In this document: in pieces, positions 50,502 to 59,762 of the stretch
Layout of the letters: the number at the start of each line of letters is the position of its first letter
Position numbering within the stretch: position 1 is the stretch's first letter
Assembly (NCBI RefSeq): GCF_041080655.1
Contig: NZ_CP163525.1
Coordinates: 4,464,001-4,528,000, forward strand
DNA: 64,000 nt
From: Streptomyces sp. CG4
Lineage (GTDB): Bacteria; Actinomycetota; Actinomycetes; Streptomycetales; Streptomycetaceae
Direction of reading: 5' to 3'
Program-made: the position numbers and the translations under genes
Notes under the pieces: generated by a model
Seen by the model: only the letters and a program-made list of their open reading frames with translations
What the model was told of the DNA's origin: nothing
The model's database searches: none

Positions 50502-50981
50502 TCGAGGCTCCTGGAAGGGCTGGAGTGAGGAGATGTGAGGAGGTGCAGTGCGCGTGCCCGTGCGGGGGCTACCCGCGTAGATGCTTGCCTCACTCCGGTT
50601 CGCTGAGAACCAGGAAAAACCCAAGGGACGGTCAAGGAAGTTCATGTCCATGACCAGTCCGGGCCGAGTTCACCGGCCATTAACCGCCGTAGCGCCAGAG
50701 CTGGTTGATGCGCCGGCTGCCGTCGTCAGCGGCGGCCGATGAGCCTGATCTCCGGCGGCCACAGCATCCTGCTCGCCATCAGCAGGGTGAGGCCGAGATG
50801 CGCGGGACACACGCGGAGCGGGAGACAGCTGGTACCGGGCGACCTCGAAGACAGCGGGGTCGGAGCAGTCCGTACCGTGGGCGTCGTCGCCATCACCGCC
50901 GTACGGTCCCCGACACCGTGCGTTCCGGTGGACGCTCATACGTCCATTGTCCATCGGGCACGATGGAAGGCGGCCCGCCCG
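50502..50981. other. 480-bp region without a supported gene
   Basis: This stretch lies between the nucleotidase promoter and the end of the peptidase gene. One leftward frame (50670-50954) has no RBS and a composition unlike a protein; a second short frame in the same area ends HLGLTLLMASRMLWPPE and may be debris of a lost gene. No promoter, RNA or mobile element could be identified. Confidence 0.5.
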
Positions 50982-51806
50982 TCACCCCGACAAGTCCCCC
51001 ATCCATACCCGTCTCCCCAGTTCATCCAGTTCCATCTTCAACCGACGGCACTCGGGGAGGGCTCTACTGAGCAGCCGCCAGTACTCGGGGCCGTGACCGG
51101 ATACACGTGCATGTGCAAGTTCATGTGCAACGACATAGTCGACGAGGTGGATCGGCAGTTGGAAGGTTGCCCAGTGGAGCGAGATCGCGCCACAGTCATC
51201 CGTTCCGCCACGATAGCTACCCCACCGGTGCCCCAGATCCCGCACCCGAACAGAGGCTTCTGGGACATCCATCCGAGCCGCCCATGGCTGGAGTCGTCCC
51301 CGCACCCAACGCTGCCCGGCCCGGACGTACCAGTCGGCGAGTGCTTTCTTCGCGAGGACCGGATCGGCAGCGACGGAGCCATCCATACGCAGCCGTCCCG
51401 CCACGAGCCTTACAGCGGGTGCCGCAGCCGAGCCGCCAGGATTCCTATCCCCGTCCTTCTCGTCATCGACGACGAGGAGCCGGTAGTCCCGCCCCAGGTA
51501 GCGATGGATCTCCCCGTCGCGGAGAGCACGCGCGGGATGCAGCTGACGGCGCTCGTCACTGAGACGGGTCTTGTCGCCGATCCACCCCCCGCTGTCCCGG
51601 ACAAACTGTTCAGCCCGCCGGATGCTGCACCCTTGGGGAACGTGCAGGGTCAAAGACCGGTCCCGCTCCACGGTCAGGCCAAGGCGACGCCGCCGTGAGC
51701 TGATGCGGACACACAGCTCACGTCCATCGACGAGCAGGGGACCGTCTTCGGTGATCGCAGGCTCATCGGAGCAGGCCTGCGAGTCGGGGAGCTGGGCAGC
51801 GGTCAT
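50982..51806 (-). CDS. YgjP/M48-like zinc metallopeptidase linked to hsdR
   Basis: A 274-residue protein of the YgjP (DUF45) type. The zinc motif HELAH at 228-232 with a third ligand context SGHG at 237-240, plus LGHRWGSYR near 191-199, are diagnostic. The ATG at 51806 follows the hsdR stop with a 4-base gap, so the two are one transcript. Such peptidases recur beside type I restriction genes. Whether they cleave the restriction subunit or something else is not known to me. Confidence 0.88.
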   Translation of the reverse strand: MTAAQLPDSQACSDEPAITEDGPLLVDGRELCVRISSRRRRLGLTVERDRSLTLHVPQGCSIRRAEQFVRDSGGWIGDKTRLSDERRQLHPARALRDGEIHRYLGRDYRLLVVDDEKDGDRNPGGSAAAPAVRLVAGRLRMDGSVAADPVLAKKALADWYVRAGQRWVRGRLQPWAARMDVPEASVRVRDLGHRWGSYRGGTDDCGAISLHWATFQLPIHLVDYVVAHELAHARVSGHGPEYWRLLSRALPECRRLKMELDELGRRVWMGDLSG

Positions 51807-51810
51807 GGAC

Positions 51811-54800
51811 TCATTCTTGCCGTGCTTCGGCCCGAAACTCCGCAAGGTGCTCCGTCGCGTACCCCGCGAGTGCCGAAGCAAGACGTTTGACCGCCTCGCG
51901 TGCCGCGCCTGAGCCCCGCAGCCCGGATGCCCGCAGCCGCTCGTACAGACGCGCCTCCAACAACGTCACATGACGCTCCCGACCGCCGAACGACGCCAGC
52001 CGAACAGTGGTCGTGATCTCGTCGTACACCTCGTCGACCAGGTGACGCAGCCGCTCCGGATGCGCATCCTCCAGGGTCTCGCTCTCCGTCAGCTTCTCGT
52101 TGATCAGGACATACAGCCGCTGCTCCATCGGCGACAGATCGGCGACGGCGGGATCGGCCTCCTCCGCCCGCCGGGCTCGCTCGACCAGCGGCAGGAGCTC
52201 ACGCGAGATCTCCTCCCAGTTCCCGGCGAACTCCTCCAGCACCCGCTCCAGTTCCACGGAAAGCTGCCGGTACACCGGTCGTTCCTCCACGGCCAGGCGC
52301 TCTTCCAGGTGGTAGCGCAGGGCCTGCACCTGCTCGGCGGCCGCCTCGCGTACCGGAAGCGTGCCCACCACCTCGTCGAAGTCCGGAGCGAGGATGGAGA
52401 CGGGCGGGATCTTCTGCTCGATCTCCTGTGCGTGAAGGTGGTCGGCAATCAAGGCGCGCACCTTCCGGCCGTACCCGCGCATCGCGAAGCCACCGCCGGT
52501 GTCGTCCCGGTAGTGGCGGCGCACACGCATCTGGAGCACGCTCCACGCCCGGACGTCGGACAGGTAGTCAAGCGCCCCCTCGTGCGGCAGTACACGGTCC
52601 ACCGCCCCGAGGAAGTCGCCCAGCCGGGTGTCGAAGTCGGCGCGTGTCGTGGGGTCGGCGAGCGCGAGCACGGCGCTGCCGAAAGCCCCGCGTGTCGTGA
52701 GGCCTTCCGGATCGATTCCCGCTGCCACGAGGAACTCGCGGACCAGGCCAGCCGCGCGCTTCATCTCCGGGATCTCGTCGGCCATGCTGCGCAGGGAGTC
52801 CAGGGCGGGCGGGTTGCCCCGGTAGGCGGCCAGTGTCACGCCGAGATTGTTCAGGACGCCGTAGTAGTCGACGACCAGCCCCTCCCGCTTCCGGCGGGCC
52901 GGCCGGTTGACGCGGGCGATCGCCTGGAGCAGTTCGGCATCGCGGATGGGCCGGTCCAGGTAGAGCGCCTGCTCGATGGGGGCGTCGAAGCCGGTGAGCA
53001 GCATCGACTTGACGATGAGGAATGCGATGGGTGGCTGCGTCGTATCGCCTGTTCGGTCGCCACCGCCGGATGCGGCACCACCGCCGAAGACAAGATCGCT
53101 CCACGGGTTCATATTGCCCTCTGTCCCGGCCGGCACCGGGTCGGGCTCGGCGGGCGGGTAGGTCGCCCAGGGGTTGTCCGGCGGCAGCTGCGGGAAGGGC
53201 CGCAGGAAACGGGCGATGTGCTTGCGCTGCTCCTCCGGGTCGGTCCACTCTCGCCACACTCCCTCCTTCTGCTCGGCCCCGGCGGAGATGACCGGTACGA
53301 AGTCGATCCGCCGCAGCAGTTCCTGGAACTGCCAGGCCCGCAGCAGGAGCGGTTCCTCGGCCGTGTACGTCTCCGGATTCCTGTCGCGCAGAGCCTCGCG
53401 CCTCCCGCTGCGATCGAACTCCGCCACACGAGCCAGCAGTTCGGCCCGCGCGTCCCACAAGGCAGCGCGGTAGAGGACCGCGGCCCGCCGGCTCACCGCG
53501 GCGACCTGGGCTTTGAACCCGCCGGTGAGCGGTCCCGTGACGTAGTGCTCCAGCATATTGGCGGCCTTGGCCCGGATCAGCGGCATAGATTCGGCCACGG
53601 CCCGTGCGGAGGGCGCGCCGTACTTGTCCCGCACCCGCTCCTGCTGCTTCTCGTCCAGCGGCTCGATCAGGTCCTCGAAGCACTGGTCCAGCCGCTCCTT
53701 GTCGCGCACCTCGGCGGTGGTGGCCCGGCCTTCGTAGCGGACCGGCACGACGACGTTGTCGCGCTCGGCCTCGGTCATGCGATACGTATCGAGGAACTCC
53801 GGGTCCCCGCCGGGTTCGCTGCTGGGCTCCAGACCGAAGATGCGCCCGGTGTCGGTGAGCCGGCCCTGCATCAGCGGGGTGCCGGTGAATCCGATCCGGG
53901 CCGCGTTGGGCAGGGCCTTGCGCAGACAGGCGTGCAGGACGGAGGTGTGCGAGCGGTGGGCCTCGTCGACGAGGACCAGGACCCGGTCCTCGTCGCTGCA
54001 CTCGGGGAAGATCCGCTCGGCGCGCTTCAGCGTACGTTCGTCCGGCGTGGGGTCGGCGACCTCCTCGGCGCTCTCGCCGGCCTCGACCCGCCGCCTTGCC
54101 TGATCGAAGTCCTCGGCCAGCGCCCGGTCCTCACCGTCTGCGGTGTCCCGCCCCTCCCCCGTGGCAGGCGCCAGATCGCCGAGGAACTTCTGGATCGTCG
54201 CGAAGATCACAGCTCGCCCGCCGAATCGTCCGGCTCGCTGGAGCAGGTTCTCCAGGTCCGTACGAGAGGTGGCTTCCCGGATCTCGGAACCGCTGAGTGC
54301 CACGGCCCGCCGCAACTGTCGCTGGAGGTCGGTACGGTCCGTGACGGCGACGATCGTGATCCCGTTCAGCTCGCGTTCCGTGCTCATATGCAGCCGTCGG
54401 GCCAGGAACTGCATGGTGAAGCTCTTGCCGGCGCCCTGGGTGTGCCAGATGACGCCGCCCCGCTCGTCCCGGTCCCCGCCGGTGACCAGGCGGCTCGGCC
54501 GGGTGCGCAGCCTCGTCACGATCTTCTCGGTGGCCCGGTACTGCTGATGGCGGCAGACCACCTTGACCGTCTTCGGCTCGGTCGTCGCACGGACGCGACG
54601 GTTCGTACTCGTGGTGCCGCTGTCCTCGTCGACCGGCTTCTCGAAGACGTAGTGCCGGACGATGTTGAGGAGGTTGCCGGGCCTGAGGACGATCGCGGTG
54701 AGTTTCTGCTGGAGGGTGGGTGCCGCGTCCGGCCCGAGCAGTCCCTGGCCGCGCAGTCCCTGGCGCAGGTCCTCCACACCGTCGTCGCCCGGCCGGTCCG

Positions 54801-55563
54801 GATCGCCGTAGTCCGGGGTGACACTGCGCCACAGCGCGTAGTGCTGCTCGGCCGAGGAGTACGTGCCGAGCGCGGCGTGCGTTCCGTCGGCGGCCACGAG
54901 CAGTTGCGCCGGGACGAACAGGTGCGGCACGCCTCGGGGTGCGCCGGCACCTCGCCGGGTGTCGTCGTCCAGCGGGCGACCGGTGTAGGCCCGCAGGTCG
55001 CGGATGGCCTTGCCGAGCGGGTCGGGTATGTCCGGCGACTTGCACTCGATGACGACGAGGGGGATGCCGTTCACGAAGAGGACGAGGTCCAGCACGGATG
55101 GCCGCCCGTCCGCGTCGTGCACCCGGAACTGATCGACGACGAGGTAGTCGTTACGGGCCAGGACCTCCTCGCGACCGCCCTCCAGCGCCTCGCGCGACCA
55201 GTCGAAGAACTTCGCCTGCATCTGCTTGTCGTCAGGCCCCTGCTGCAGGTGACCGTGCAGCAGGAGCGTGGTGACGTCGCGGTTGGCCTGCGGCAGCGAC
55301 TGCGCGGACACATGACGGGTGGCGGCACGAAGCGTGGAGACGGCCGCCTCGGTGTGTGCGTCACTCTTCATCCAGGACGAGGACCGGCGCAGAGCGTCCC
55401 GCAGTCGCCGCTCCAGCACCACCTCCCGGTAGTCGCCGCGCTCCCCCGCCTCCTTCAGCCGGGCGCCCTCGATGTGCTGCCACCCCATCGCCTTGAGGTG
55501 CTCCAGCAGCGGCCGTTCCGCCTCGACCCGCTCGGTCGACTCCCTGACCACTCCGGCAGCCAT
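51811..55563 (-). CDS. hsdR: HsdR, type I restriction endonuclease/translocase subunit
   Basis: A 1250-residue subunit that translocates and cuts unmodified DNA in complex with HsdM and HsdS. The nuclease core PD-(D/E)xK spans D159 to ECK at 173-175 (LVVIECKS). Helicase motor: Walker A TQGAGKS at 375-381, DEAH at 533-536, then GFTGTPLM and a second RecA domain with ARVNRPA. A helical C-terminus follows, probably for M-subunit contact. It is separated from hsdM/hsdS by a 5-kb cargo block, though on the same strand. Confidence 0.97.
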   Translation of the reverse strand: MAAGVVRESTERVEAERPLLEHLKAMGWQHIEGARLKEAGERGDYREVVLERRLRDALRRSSSWMKSDAHTEAAVSTLRAATRHVSAQSLPQANRDVTTLLLHGHLQQGPDDKQMQAKFFDWSREALEGGREEVLARNDYLVVDQFRVHDADGRPSVLDLVLFVNGIPLVVIECKSPDIPDPLGKAIRDLRAYTGRPLDDDTRRGAGAPRGVPHLFVPAQLLVAADGTHAALGTYSSAEQHYALWRSVTPDYGDPDRPGDDGVEDLRQGLRGQGLLGPDAAPTLQQKLTAIVLRPGNLLNIVRHYVFEKPVDEDSGTTSTNRRVRATTEPKTVKVVCRHQQYRATEKIVTRLRTRPSRLVTGGDRDERGGVIWHTQGAGKSFTMQFLARRLHMSTERELNGITIVAVTDRTDLQRQLRRAVALSGSEIREATSRTDLENLLQRAGRFGGRAVIFATIQKFLGDLAPATGEGRDTADGEDRALAEDFDQARRRVEAGESAEEVADPTPDERTLKRAERIFPECSDEDRVLVLVDEAHRSHTSVLHACLRKALPNAARIGFTGTPLMQGRLTDTGRIFGLEPSSEPGGDPEFLDTYRMTEAERDNVVVPVRYEGRATTAEVRDKERLDQCFEDLIEPLDEKQQERVRDKYGAPSARAVAESMPLIRAKAANMLEHYVTGPLTGGFKAQVAAVSRRAAVLYRAALWDARAELLARVAEFDRSGRREALRDRNPETYTAEEPLLLRAWQFQELLRRIDFVPVISAGAEQKEGVWREWTDPEEQRKHIARFLRPFPQLPPDNPWATYPPAEPDPVPAGTEGNMNPWSDLVFGGGAASGGGDRTGDTTQPPIAFLIVKSMLLTGFDAPIEQALYLDRPIRDAELLQAIARVNRPARRKREGLVVDYYGVLNNLGVTLAAYRGNPPALDSLRSMADEIPEMKRAAGLVREFLVAAGIDPEGLTTRGAFGSAVLALADPTTRADFDTRLGDFLGAVDRVLPHEGALDYLSDVRAWSVLQMRVRRHYRDDTGGGFAMRGYGRKVRALIADHLHAQEIEQKIPPVSILAPDFDEVVGTLPVREAAAEQVQALRYHLEERLAVEERPVYRQLSVELERVLEEFAGNWEEISRELLPLVERARRAEEADPAVADLSPMEQRLYVLINEKLTESETLEDAHPERLRHLVDEVYDEITTTVRLASFGGRERHVTLLEARLYERLRASGLRGSGAAREAVKRLASALAGYATEHLAEFRAEARQE

Positions 55564-55923
55564 GCGCCCGCGCCCTCCCCTGCGTCACGGTGAACGTGTG
55601 AGGGTCCATTGTGGTCCACGAGGGAGGGGCGCGAGGGTGGTTCGTGCGCTCCTGGACAGCCAGAGCCTTCTCACGGCTCCGGTGGAGGATCGGGCGCAAG
55701 GGGTTTCTGGATGTGCGCTGGTGATGTGGCGTCAGCCCAGCCCTGGATCCTCAGACTTCAGCGAAGCAATCCCCCATAGATACCTATGAAGATGAGTTGC
55801 GCTCGCCTGAGCGGCAGGGCTACCTTCTTGCCCAACGGATGAGGGGTGGGCGGTTGGGACTCAGGCACCAGCCGCTCCGGGTATCGCTGTGCGCCGGGCG
55901 CACGGCGAGAAGTGGGGGTAAGG
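55564..55923. promoter_or_regulatory. Divergent promoter region of hsdR and the 115-aa gene
   Basis: A 360-bp region between divergent genes. It contains an inverted repeat CATAG-ATAC-CTATG (55775-55788) in a locally A+T-richer patch, a plausible operator for the rightward gene at 55924, whose start is preceded by GGGGGTAAGG. No coding sequence is supported. Confidence 0.45.
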
Positions 55924-56271
55924 ATGGGCAGCAGCTACGAGGAGCTCCGTACGGCGGTCGCGGCCGACGGCGGTCTGCACGTCGTCACCATGGGCGTGCT
56001 GCGCGACATTGAGGGAGCCGGCCGACTGGGCAGCCGGGTACTCGGCACCATCTCCGACAAGTTGAAGTCTCACGGGATGGGGCACATTCCCAAGGACTTG
56101 CCCGGCAATCAGGACAGCCCGGTCCGGGTCTACCTGCTCGGGACCCCGATCGCCGACACCGCCGACGCTGTCCAGAACCCGAGTCTCAAGGGTGACGCGA
56201 TCCTGCGCGGCGCTGGGGACTCCGAGGCGCGGGCTCAGCTCCAGCAGATCCGCGAGATCGTCGGCGTCTAG
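55924..56271 (+). CDS. 115-aa protein of unknown function in the restriction island
   Basis: Starts at ATG 55924 (GGGGGTAAGG upstream). The sequence is soluble, begins SSYEELRTAVAADGG and contains MGVLRDIEGAGRLGSRVL and LKSHGMGHIPKDLP, followed by VRVYLLGT. The helical N-terminus with a short beta hairpin suggests a winged-helix-like fold. I recall similar short proteins near defence genes but cannot name the family. It is the first gene of a rightward pair with the half-size hsdS. Confidence 0.65.
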   Translation: MGSSYEELRTAVAADGGLHVVTMGVLRDIEGAGRLGSRVLGTISDKLKSHGMGHIPKDLPGNQDSPVRVYLLGTPIADTADAVQNPSLKGDAILRGAGDSEARAQLQQIREIVGV

Positions 56272-56376
56272 TCGCACCCGCACTCCGGGGCGTCCAGCGC
56301 CCCGGCCTCCTCTGTGCGCGGGCGGATCAGAACCCACCCTGAGCGTCACTGGCAACAGTAAGGACGGACCACCGAG

Positions 56377-56997
56377 ATGCCCCCGCGCCGAACACACCGC
56401 CTCATCGACCTCTGTGAGATCGCCTCGGGGCCGTCGGGGCAACAGTTGGAGGGGCTCGCGGCGAATTGGGAGGGCGTCCCGGTCATCACACCCCCCGATC
56501 TGACCACGGAGCACAAGATCGATACGCGCAGCATCAAGCGTGTCAGTCTGGGGACAGCGGCTGGTCTCGATCGCTTTCGGTTGCGAAAGGGAGACCTGGT
56601 CTACGTACGCCAAGGGACGCTCGGCCGGAGGGCTCTCGTCGGTCCTGCGGAGGCCACCTGGCTTTTCGGCGCCGCGTGCCTGCGGATCAGGCCCACAACG
56701 GAAGCGATCCTGCCCGAATACCTTCTCCACTACCTCGGGCATCCGCTCGTCCACGACTGGATCACCTCACAGGCGAACCGCAGCCAAGCCGTCGAGACAC
56801 TTCCCTCCCAGACCCTGGCCACGGCGCCGATCTTCGTTCCTCCGCTGGAGCGGCAGCGGACCGTCGCCGGGGCACTGAACGAGATCGACACACAGATCGA
56901 GGCGCACAGACAAATGATCACGAAGCGCGAAGCGTTCCGGCTGGGGCTCCTGACGGACCTGCTCAGCGATGCGTTCGCCGAGCCGGGCATGCCATGA
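56377..56997 (+). CDS. Half-size HsdS: single target-recognition-domain specificity subunit
   Basis: A 206-residue protein. Residues ~1-155 form one TRD-like domain (KGDLVYVRQGTLGRRALVG, then PEYLLHYLG), and ~158-206 one conserved helical spacer (PPLERQRTVAGALNEID then FRLGLLTDLLS). Full HsdS proteins have two of each, as in the 406-residue HsdS at 59763-60983. A half subunit could dimerise to recognise a palindromic site or swap with the full one. It is on the strand opposite to hsdM/S/R, with its own upstream gene. Confidence 0.85.
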   Translation: MPPRRTHRLIDLCEIASGPSGQQLEGLAANWEGVPVITPPDLTTEHKIDTRSIKRVSLGTAAGLDRFRLRKGDLVYVRQGTLGRRALVGPAEATWLFGAACLRIRPTTEAILPEYLLHYLGHPLVHDWITSQANRSQAVETLPSQTLATAPIFVPPLERQRTVAGALNEIDTQIEAHRQMITKREAFRLGLLTDLLSDAFAEPGMP

Positions 56998-57021
56998 CGA
57001 CGAGCGGGTGGGCGGCCCGGC

Positions 57022-57285
57022 TCATCCGTTCCAGACGATGTTGCAGACGCAGACGCACTCGCGCCGGGGAACCGCGAGGAACTGGATGAAGCCACGTCCG
57101 CCGAAGAGGGGGAAGTTCCCCAGTCCTCCGGGTTTGTCCTCTGGCCTGCTGCCCGCCGTCTCGGCGTCACGTCCGAGCGCGGCCAATTCGGTGGCGACCC
57201 GCTCCACCTCGGCGATCACACCGACAGGAAGGCTGTCGGTCAGATGCTCCTCGCTCGGGTTGTAGTCCCACTTCCAGACGGTCAC
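57022..57285 (-). CDS. Small protein, possible toxin of a DUF6247-linked pair
   Basis: An 87-residue protein from GTG 57285 that overlaps the stop of the upstream DUF6247-like gene (GTGA). It begins VWKWDYNPSEEHLTDSLP, with a helical AEVERVATELAAL segment and a C-terminal GGRGFIQFLAVPRRECVCVCN strand pair. Its size, basic charge and position after a putative antitoxin resemble RelE-fold toxins, but catalytic residues were not identified. Called by context only. Confidence 0.6.
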   Translation of the reverse strand: MTVWKWDYNPSEEHLTDSLPVGVIAEVERVATELAALGRDAETAGSRPEDKPGGLGNFPLFGGRGFIQFLAVPRRECVCVCNIVWNG

Positions 57286-57635
57286 AGCCCGGCCTCGGCC
57301 TCGGCGCTCGCATGGATCTTCCTGATCTCGACGATGGCGTCCGCCGGGTCCTCCACCCCGGCACTCACCATCTCTTCCAGATGGCGCAGGCGGGCAGCGC
57401 GCGAGGGATATCTCTGAATCGCCACGAACACCCCCCAGGTGTGGACGAACGTACGCAACGGCGCGAACGACTGGAGCTGCTGGGCGCTGGTGGTCGCGTC
57501 GACAAGATCACTTACGAACGCCGGCATCCGGCTCGGGGTCAGGCTTTCGACGGCGGTACGCAGGGCGCCAGGGGTGAGCGCCGGCATGGGGATGAGCGGC
57601 TCGTCGGCCTGCGGATCCGCGGGAAGGGCGGTCAC
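57282..57635 (-). CDS. DUF6247-family protein, possible antitoxin
   Basis: A 117-residue protein from GTG 57635 (GGGAG upstream). A short N-terminal strand-loop (PLIPMPALTPGALRTAVESL) is followed by helices including VHTWGVFVAIQRYPSRAARL. It resembles the family I recall as DUF6247, often encoded just before a small basic protein in Streptomyces. The downstream overlap supports a two-gene module. An antitoxin role is inferred from this arrangement only. Confidence 0.65.
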   Translation of the reverse strand: MTALPADPQADEPLIPMPALTPGALRTAVESLTPSRMPAFVSDLVDATTSAQQLQSFAPLRTFVHTWGVFVAIQRYPSRAARLRHLEEMVSAGVEDPADAIVEIRKIHASAEAEAGL

Positions 57636-57773
57636 GGTGTGCTCCCGGCCGGTGGACGTTCGCTGTGTTCTCGACGGTACCCGCAGGTGCCGGACAGGCG
57701 AAGGGTACGAGTCGACTGCGGCCCGTGTGGGCGACACATTCATGTCCGTGCCGCCCACACGGGAAGGTCCGGC

Positions 57774-58046
57774 CTACGGCCAGTGGACTCCCTGGCTGCC
57801 CACGGCGGGCTTGCGACAGTCGGGCAGCTTGGACATCGGCGTGATCACCGAGACCGCCGTGTCGTCCAGGGCGTAGCAGAGCTGGGCGTGCAGGACCTCC
57901 GCCTCGGCGGGCGTGAGGCGCAGGGCGAGGTCGGTCTCGAACCCACCGTCCCTGGTCAACCAGAGGTCGATCGTGAGGGCGCCGTCCTCTCCTCGCCGTA
58001 CGGGCCTGCTGGGTACGCGGCTGATCCGCATCCGAGGTGCGCCCAT
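57774..58046 (-). CDS. 90-aa hypothetical protein
   Basis: Starts at ATG 58046, overlapping the stop of the upstream gene, with GGAGG 10 bases before it. It contains LTIDLWLTRDGGFETDLALRL and LTPAEAEVLHAQLCYAL. It is soluble and similar in style to small cargo genes near XRE/DUF397 pairs. Function unknown. Confidence 0.65.
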   Translation of the reverse strand: MGAPRMRISRVPSRPVRRGEDGALTIDLWLTRDGGFETDLALRLTPAEAEVLHAQLCYALDDTAVSVITPMSKLPDCRKPAVGSQGVHWP

Positions 58047-58438
58047 CAGGCCGCCACCTCCAGGGGGACGGTGACCGAGCTGCCGATGCGGTGACCGTGG
58101 ATCACCCAGGGCCCGACATCGATCCCGTCGAGCGCGAGCACCAACGCCCGCCGCCGCATGCGCTGTTCGTGCGCGACGAGGTAGGGGCGGACGCGGGAAG
58201 CGGGACGTCGGGCTGGGGTGGCCGTGGTCGGCCTGCTGGACCGTCGCCGCCTCAGGAGGTACGGCGGCAGTACGGGGATCTCGGCACCGGCGATGAGAAT
58301 CCGGTAGCCGGGAGGACGCCGAACCACGTCCAGCACGGGCGCGGGTGCGGGGAGGAGTGCGCGTACGAAGCACACGAGGACCAGGACGGCCGCCTGCACG
58401 AGTGTTCGTGCGAGACCGGGCCGGATACGGTGGGACAT
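58046..58438 (-). CDS. 130-aa basic hypothetical protein with N-terminal membrane helix
   Basis: Begins MSHRIRPGLARTLVQ, followed by a hydrophobic helix (AAVLVLVCFVRALLPA), an Arg-rich middle and a C-terminal VLALDGIDVGPWVIHGH. No family recognised. It is co-translated with the next gene (ATGA overlap). Confidence 0.6.
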   Translation of the reverse strand: MSHRIRPGLARTLVQAAVLVLVCFVRALLPAPAPVLDVVRRPPGYRILIAGAEIPVLPPYLLRRRRSSRPTTATPARRPASRVRPYLVAHEQRMRRRALVLALDGIDVGPWVIHGHRIGSSVTVPLEVAA

Positions 58439-58618
58439 GCTGACGCTCCTACAGGGCGTTGGCCATGCCCCGGGGTGCCGCTAACACCGCCGGGGCGCTT
58501 GACGTTCGGACGGTGATCGATCCACTACCGTCCGACACCAAGGTAGCCACAACACTGCTTGCGCATCAACATTGATGCGCAAGCAGTGCGGTTTGGCATA
58601 TGCCGGTATCGGCTGACC

Positions 58619-58816
58619 TCACACGAGGTCGTCGAACTCCCCAGCCTTGGCTCCGGCCAGGAACGCCGCGAGCTTGGCAGAAGTCGTGCTGACAATCACG
58701 CCGGGATCGTCGCTCTCCCTGACCAGCACCTGACCATCGACCACCGCCAGTTCGAGACAGTTGCCCGACTGCTCGGAGTACGACGACTTACGCCACTGAA
58801 TCTCCAACGCCCTCAT
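58619..58816 (-). CDS. DUF397 protein
   Basis: A 65-residue DUF397 protein (WRKSSYSEQSGNCLELAVVDG, then VRESDDPG). It follows the XRE gene by 4 bases. XRE-DUF397 pairs are abundant in Streptomyces (WhiJ-type) and act as small regulatory modules; the XRE protein may be held inactive by its DUF397 partner. Confidence 0.92.
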   Translation of the reverse strand: MRALEIQWRKSSYSEQSGNCLELAVVDGQVLVRESDDPGVIVSTTSAKLAAFLAGAKAGEFDDLV

Positions 58817-58820
58817 ACCC

Positions 58821-59675
58821 TCACAGCTCATGCAGCACCTTGCGGATGAAGTCACGCGAGTGTCCCGGATCCAGGGACCGCTGCTCCATACGGTCAAGTA
58901 CAGCGCGGTAGTTGGTGAGGTGGGTCTCGGAGTCCAGGAACGTGACCCCGTTCGGGACGTCGATCTGTACGGTGTCCAGCTGGCGAACCGGCCCACTCGC
59001 GTACATCGTCGAACTGCCCGCGCTCGGAAACCCTCCGGAGGAGAACGGGATCACCCGCAGCGCCACCGACTCTCGCTCGGACTGCTTCAACAGCTCTTCC
59101 AACTGCCGACGCACGACGGCACGGTCACCGAACAGCATCCGTAGTGCCGCCTCATGGAGCAGGAACGAGCAGTCCGGCGGCTCCGGTCGGTCGAGCAACG
59201 CCCGTCGCCGCAGGCGGAACTCGACCTGAAGGTCGAGGGCTTGCCGCGCAAGAGGTGGGACCGCCTCGCTGAAGACGGCTCTGGCGTAGTCCTCGTGCTG
59301 CAACAGCCCGGGAAGATGCGTGATCTGCACATGCCGCAGGCTGGCGGCGTGATGCTCCAGCTCGACCAGGTCCAGCATGAACGAGGCCATGGAATCCCGG
59401 TACGCATCCCACCAGTTGGCACCAGCCCGCTCCTTGGCCATGTTCGCGAGCGCGTCGACGTAGGCCTGGTGCGGGCACGTGTAGTTGGCGGCCCACACTC
59501 GCACGCGGTCGGCACTCACACCGAACCGGGCCGACTCGGTGTTGCTGATCGCGGTCTTGTCCACCCTGTGCAGCGCGGCGGCCTCCGTGAGGGAGAGCCC
59601 GATCCGCTCACGCATCCGCCGAAGCTCAGCGCCGAGCCTTCGCTGGCGGGCAGTGGGAGGCTTACGGATGGGCAC
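58821..59675 (-). CDS. XRE regulator with DUF5753 domain (WhiJ-like)
   Basis: A 284-residue protein with an N-terminal helix-turn-helix (RMRERIGLSLTEAAALHRVDKTAISNTESARFG, ~20-52) and a C-terminal DUF5753 domain (ITHLPGLLQHEDYARAVF, then GPVRQLDTVQIDVPNG). It is paired with DUF397 downstream. It lies 87 bp after hsdS and is part of the cargo splitting the restriction operon. Confidence 0.92.
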   Translation of the reverse strand: MPIRKPPTARQRRLGAELRRMRERIGLSLTEAAALHRVDKTAISNTESARFGVSADRVRVWAANYTCPHQAYVDALANMAKERAGANWWDAYRDSMASFMLDLVELEHHAASLRHVQITHLPGLLQHEDYARAVFSEAVPPLARQALDLQVEFRLRRRALLDRPEPPDCSFLLHEAALRMLFGDRAVVRRQLEELLKQSERESVALRVIPFSSGGFPSAGSSTMYASGPVRQLDTVQIDVPNGVTFLDSETHLTNYRAVLDRMEQRSLDPGHSRDFIRKVLHEL

Positions 59676-59762
59676 AGAATTTCCTTCGATACTCGCCTAC
59701 AGCGACCCGCCCAACCCCCACCCACGCAAGGAGGAGGAGGAAAGGCCCTTAGAGCAATCCAT

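Noticed and set aside
50670..50954. 94-aa leftward frame upstream of the peptidase gene
   Set aside because: No ribosome-binding site, composition unlike a folded protein, no recognisable motif.
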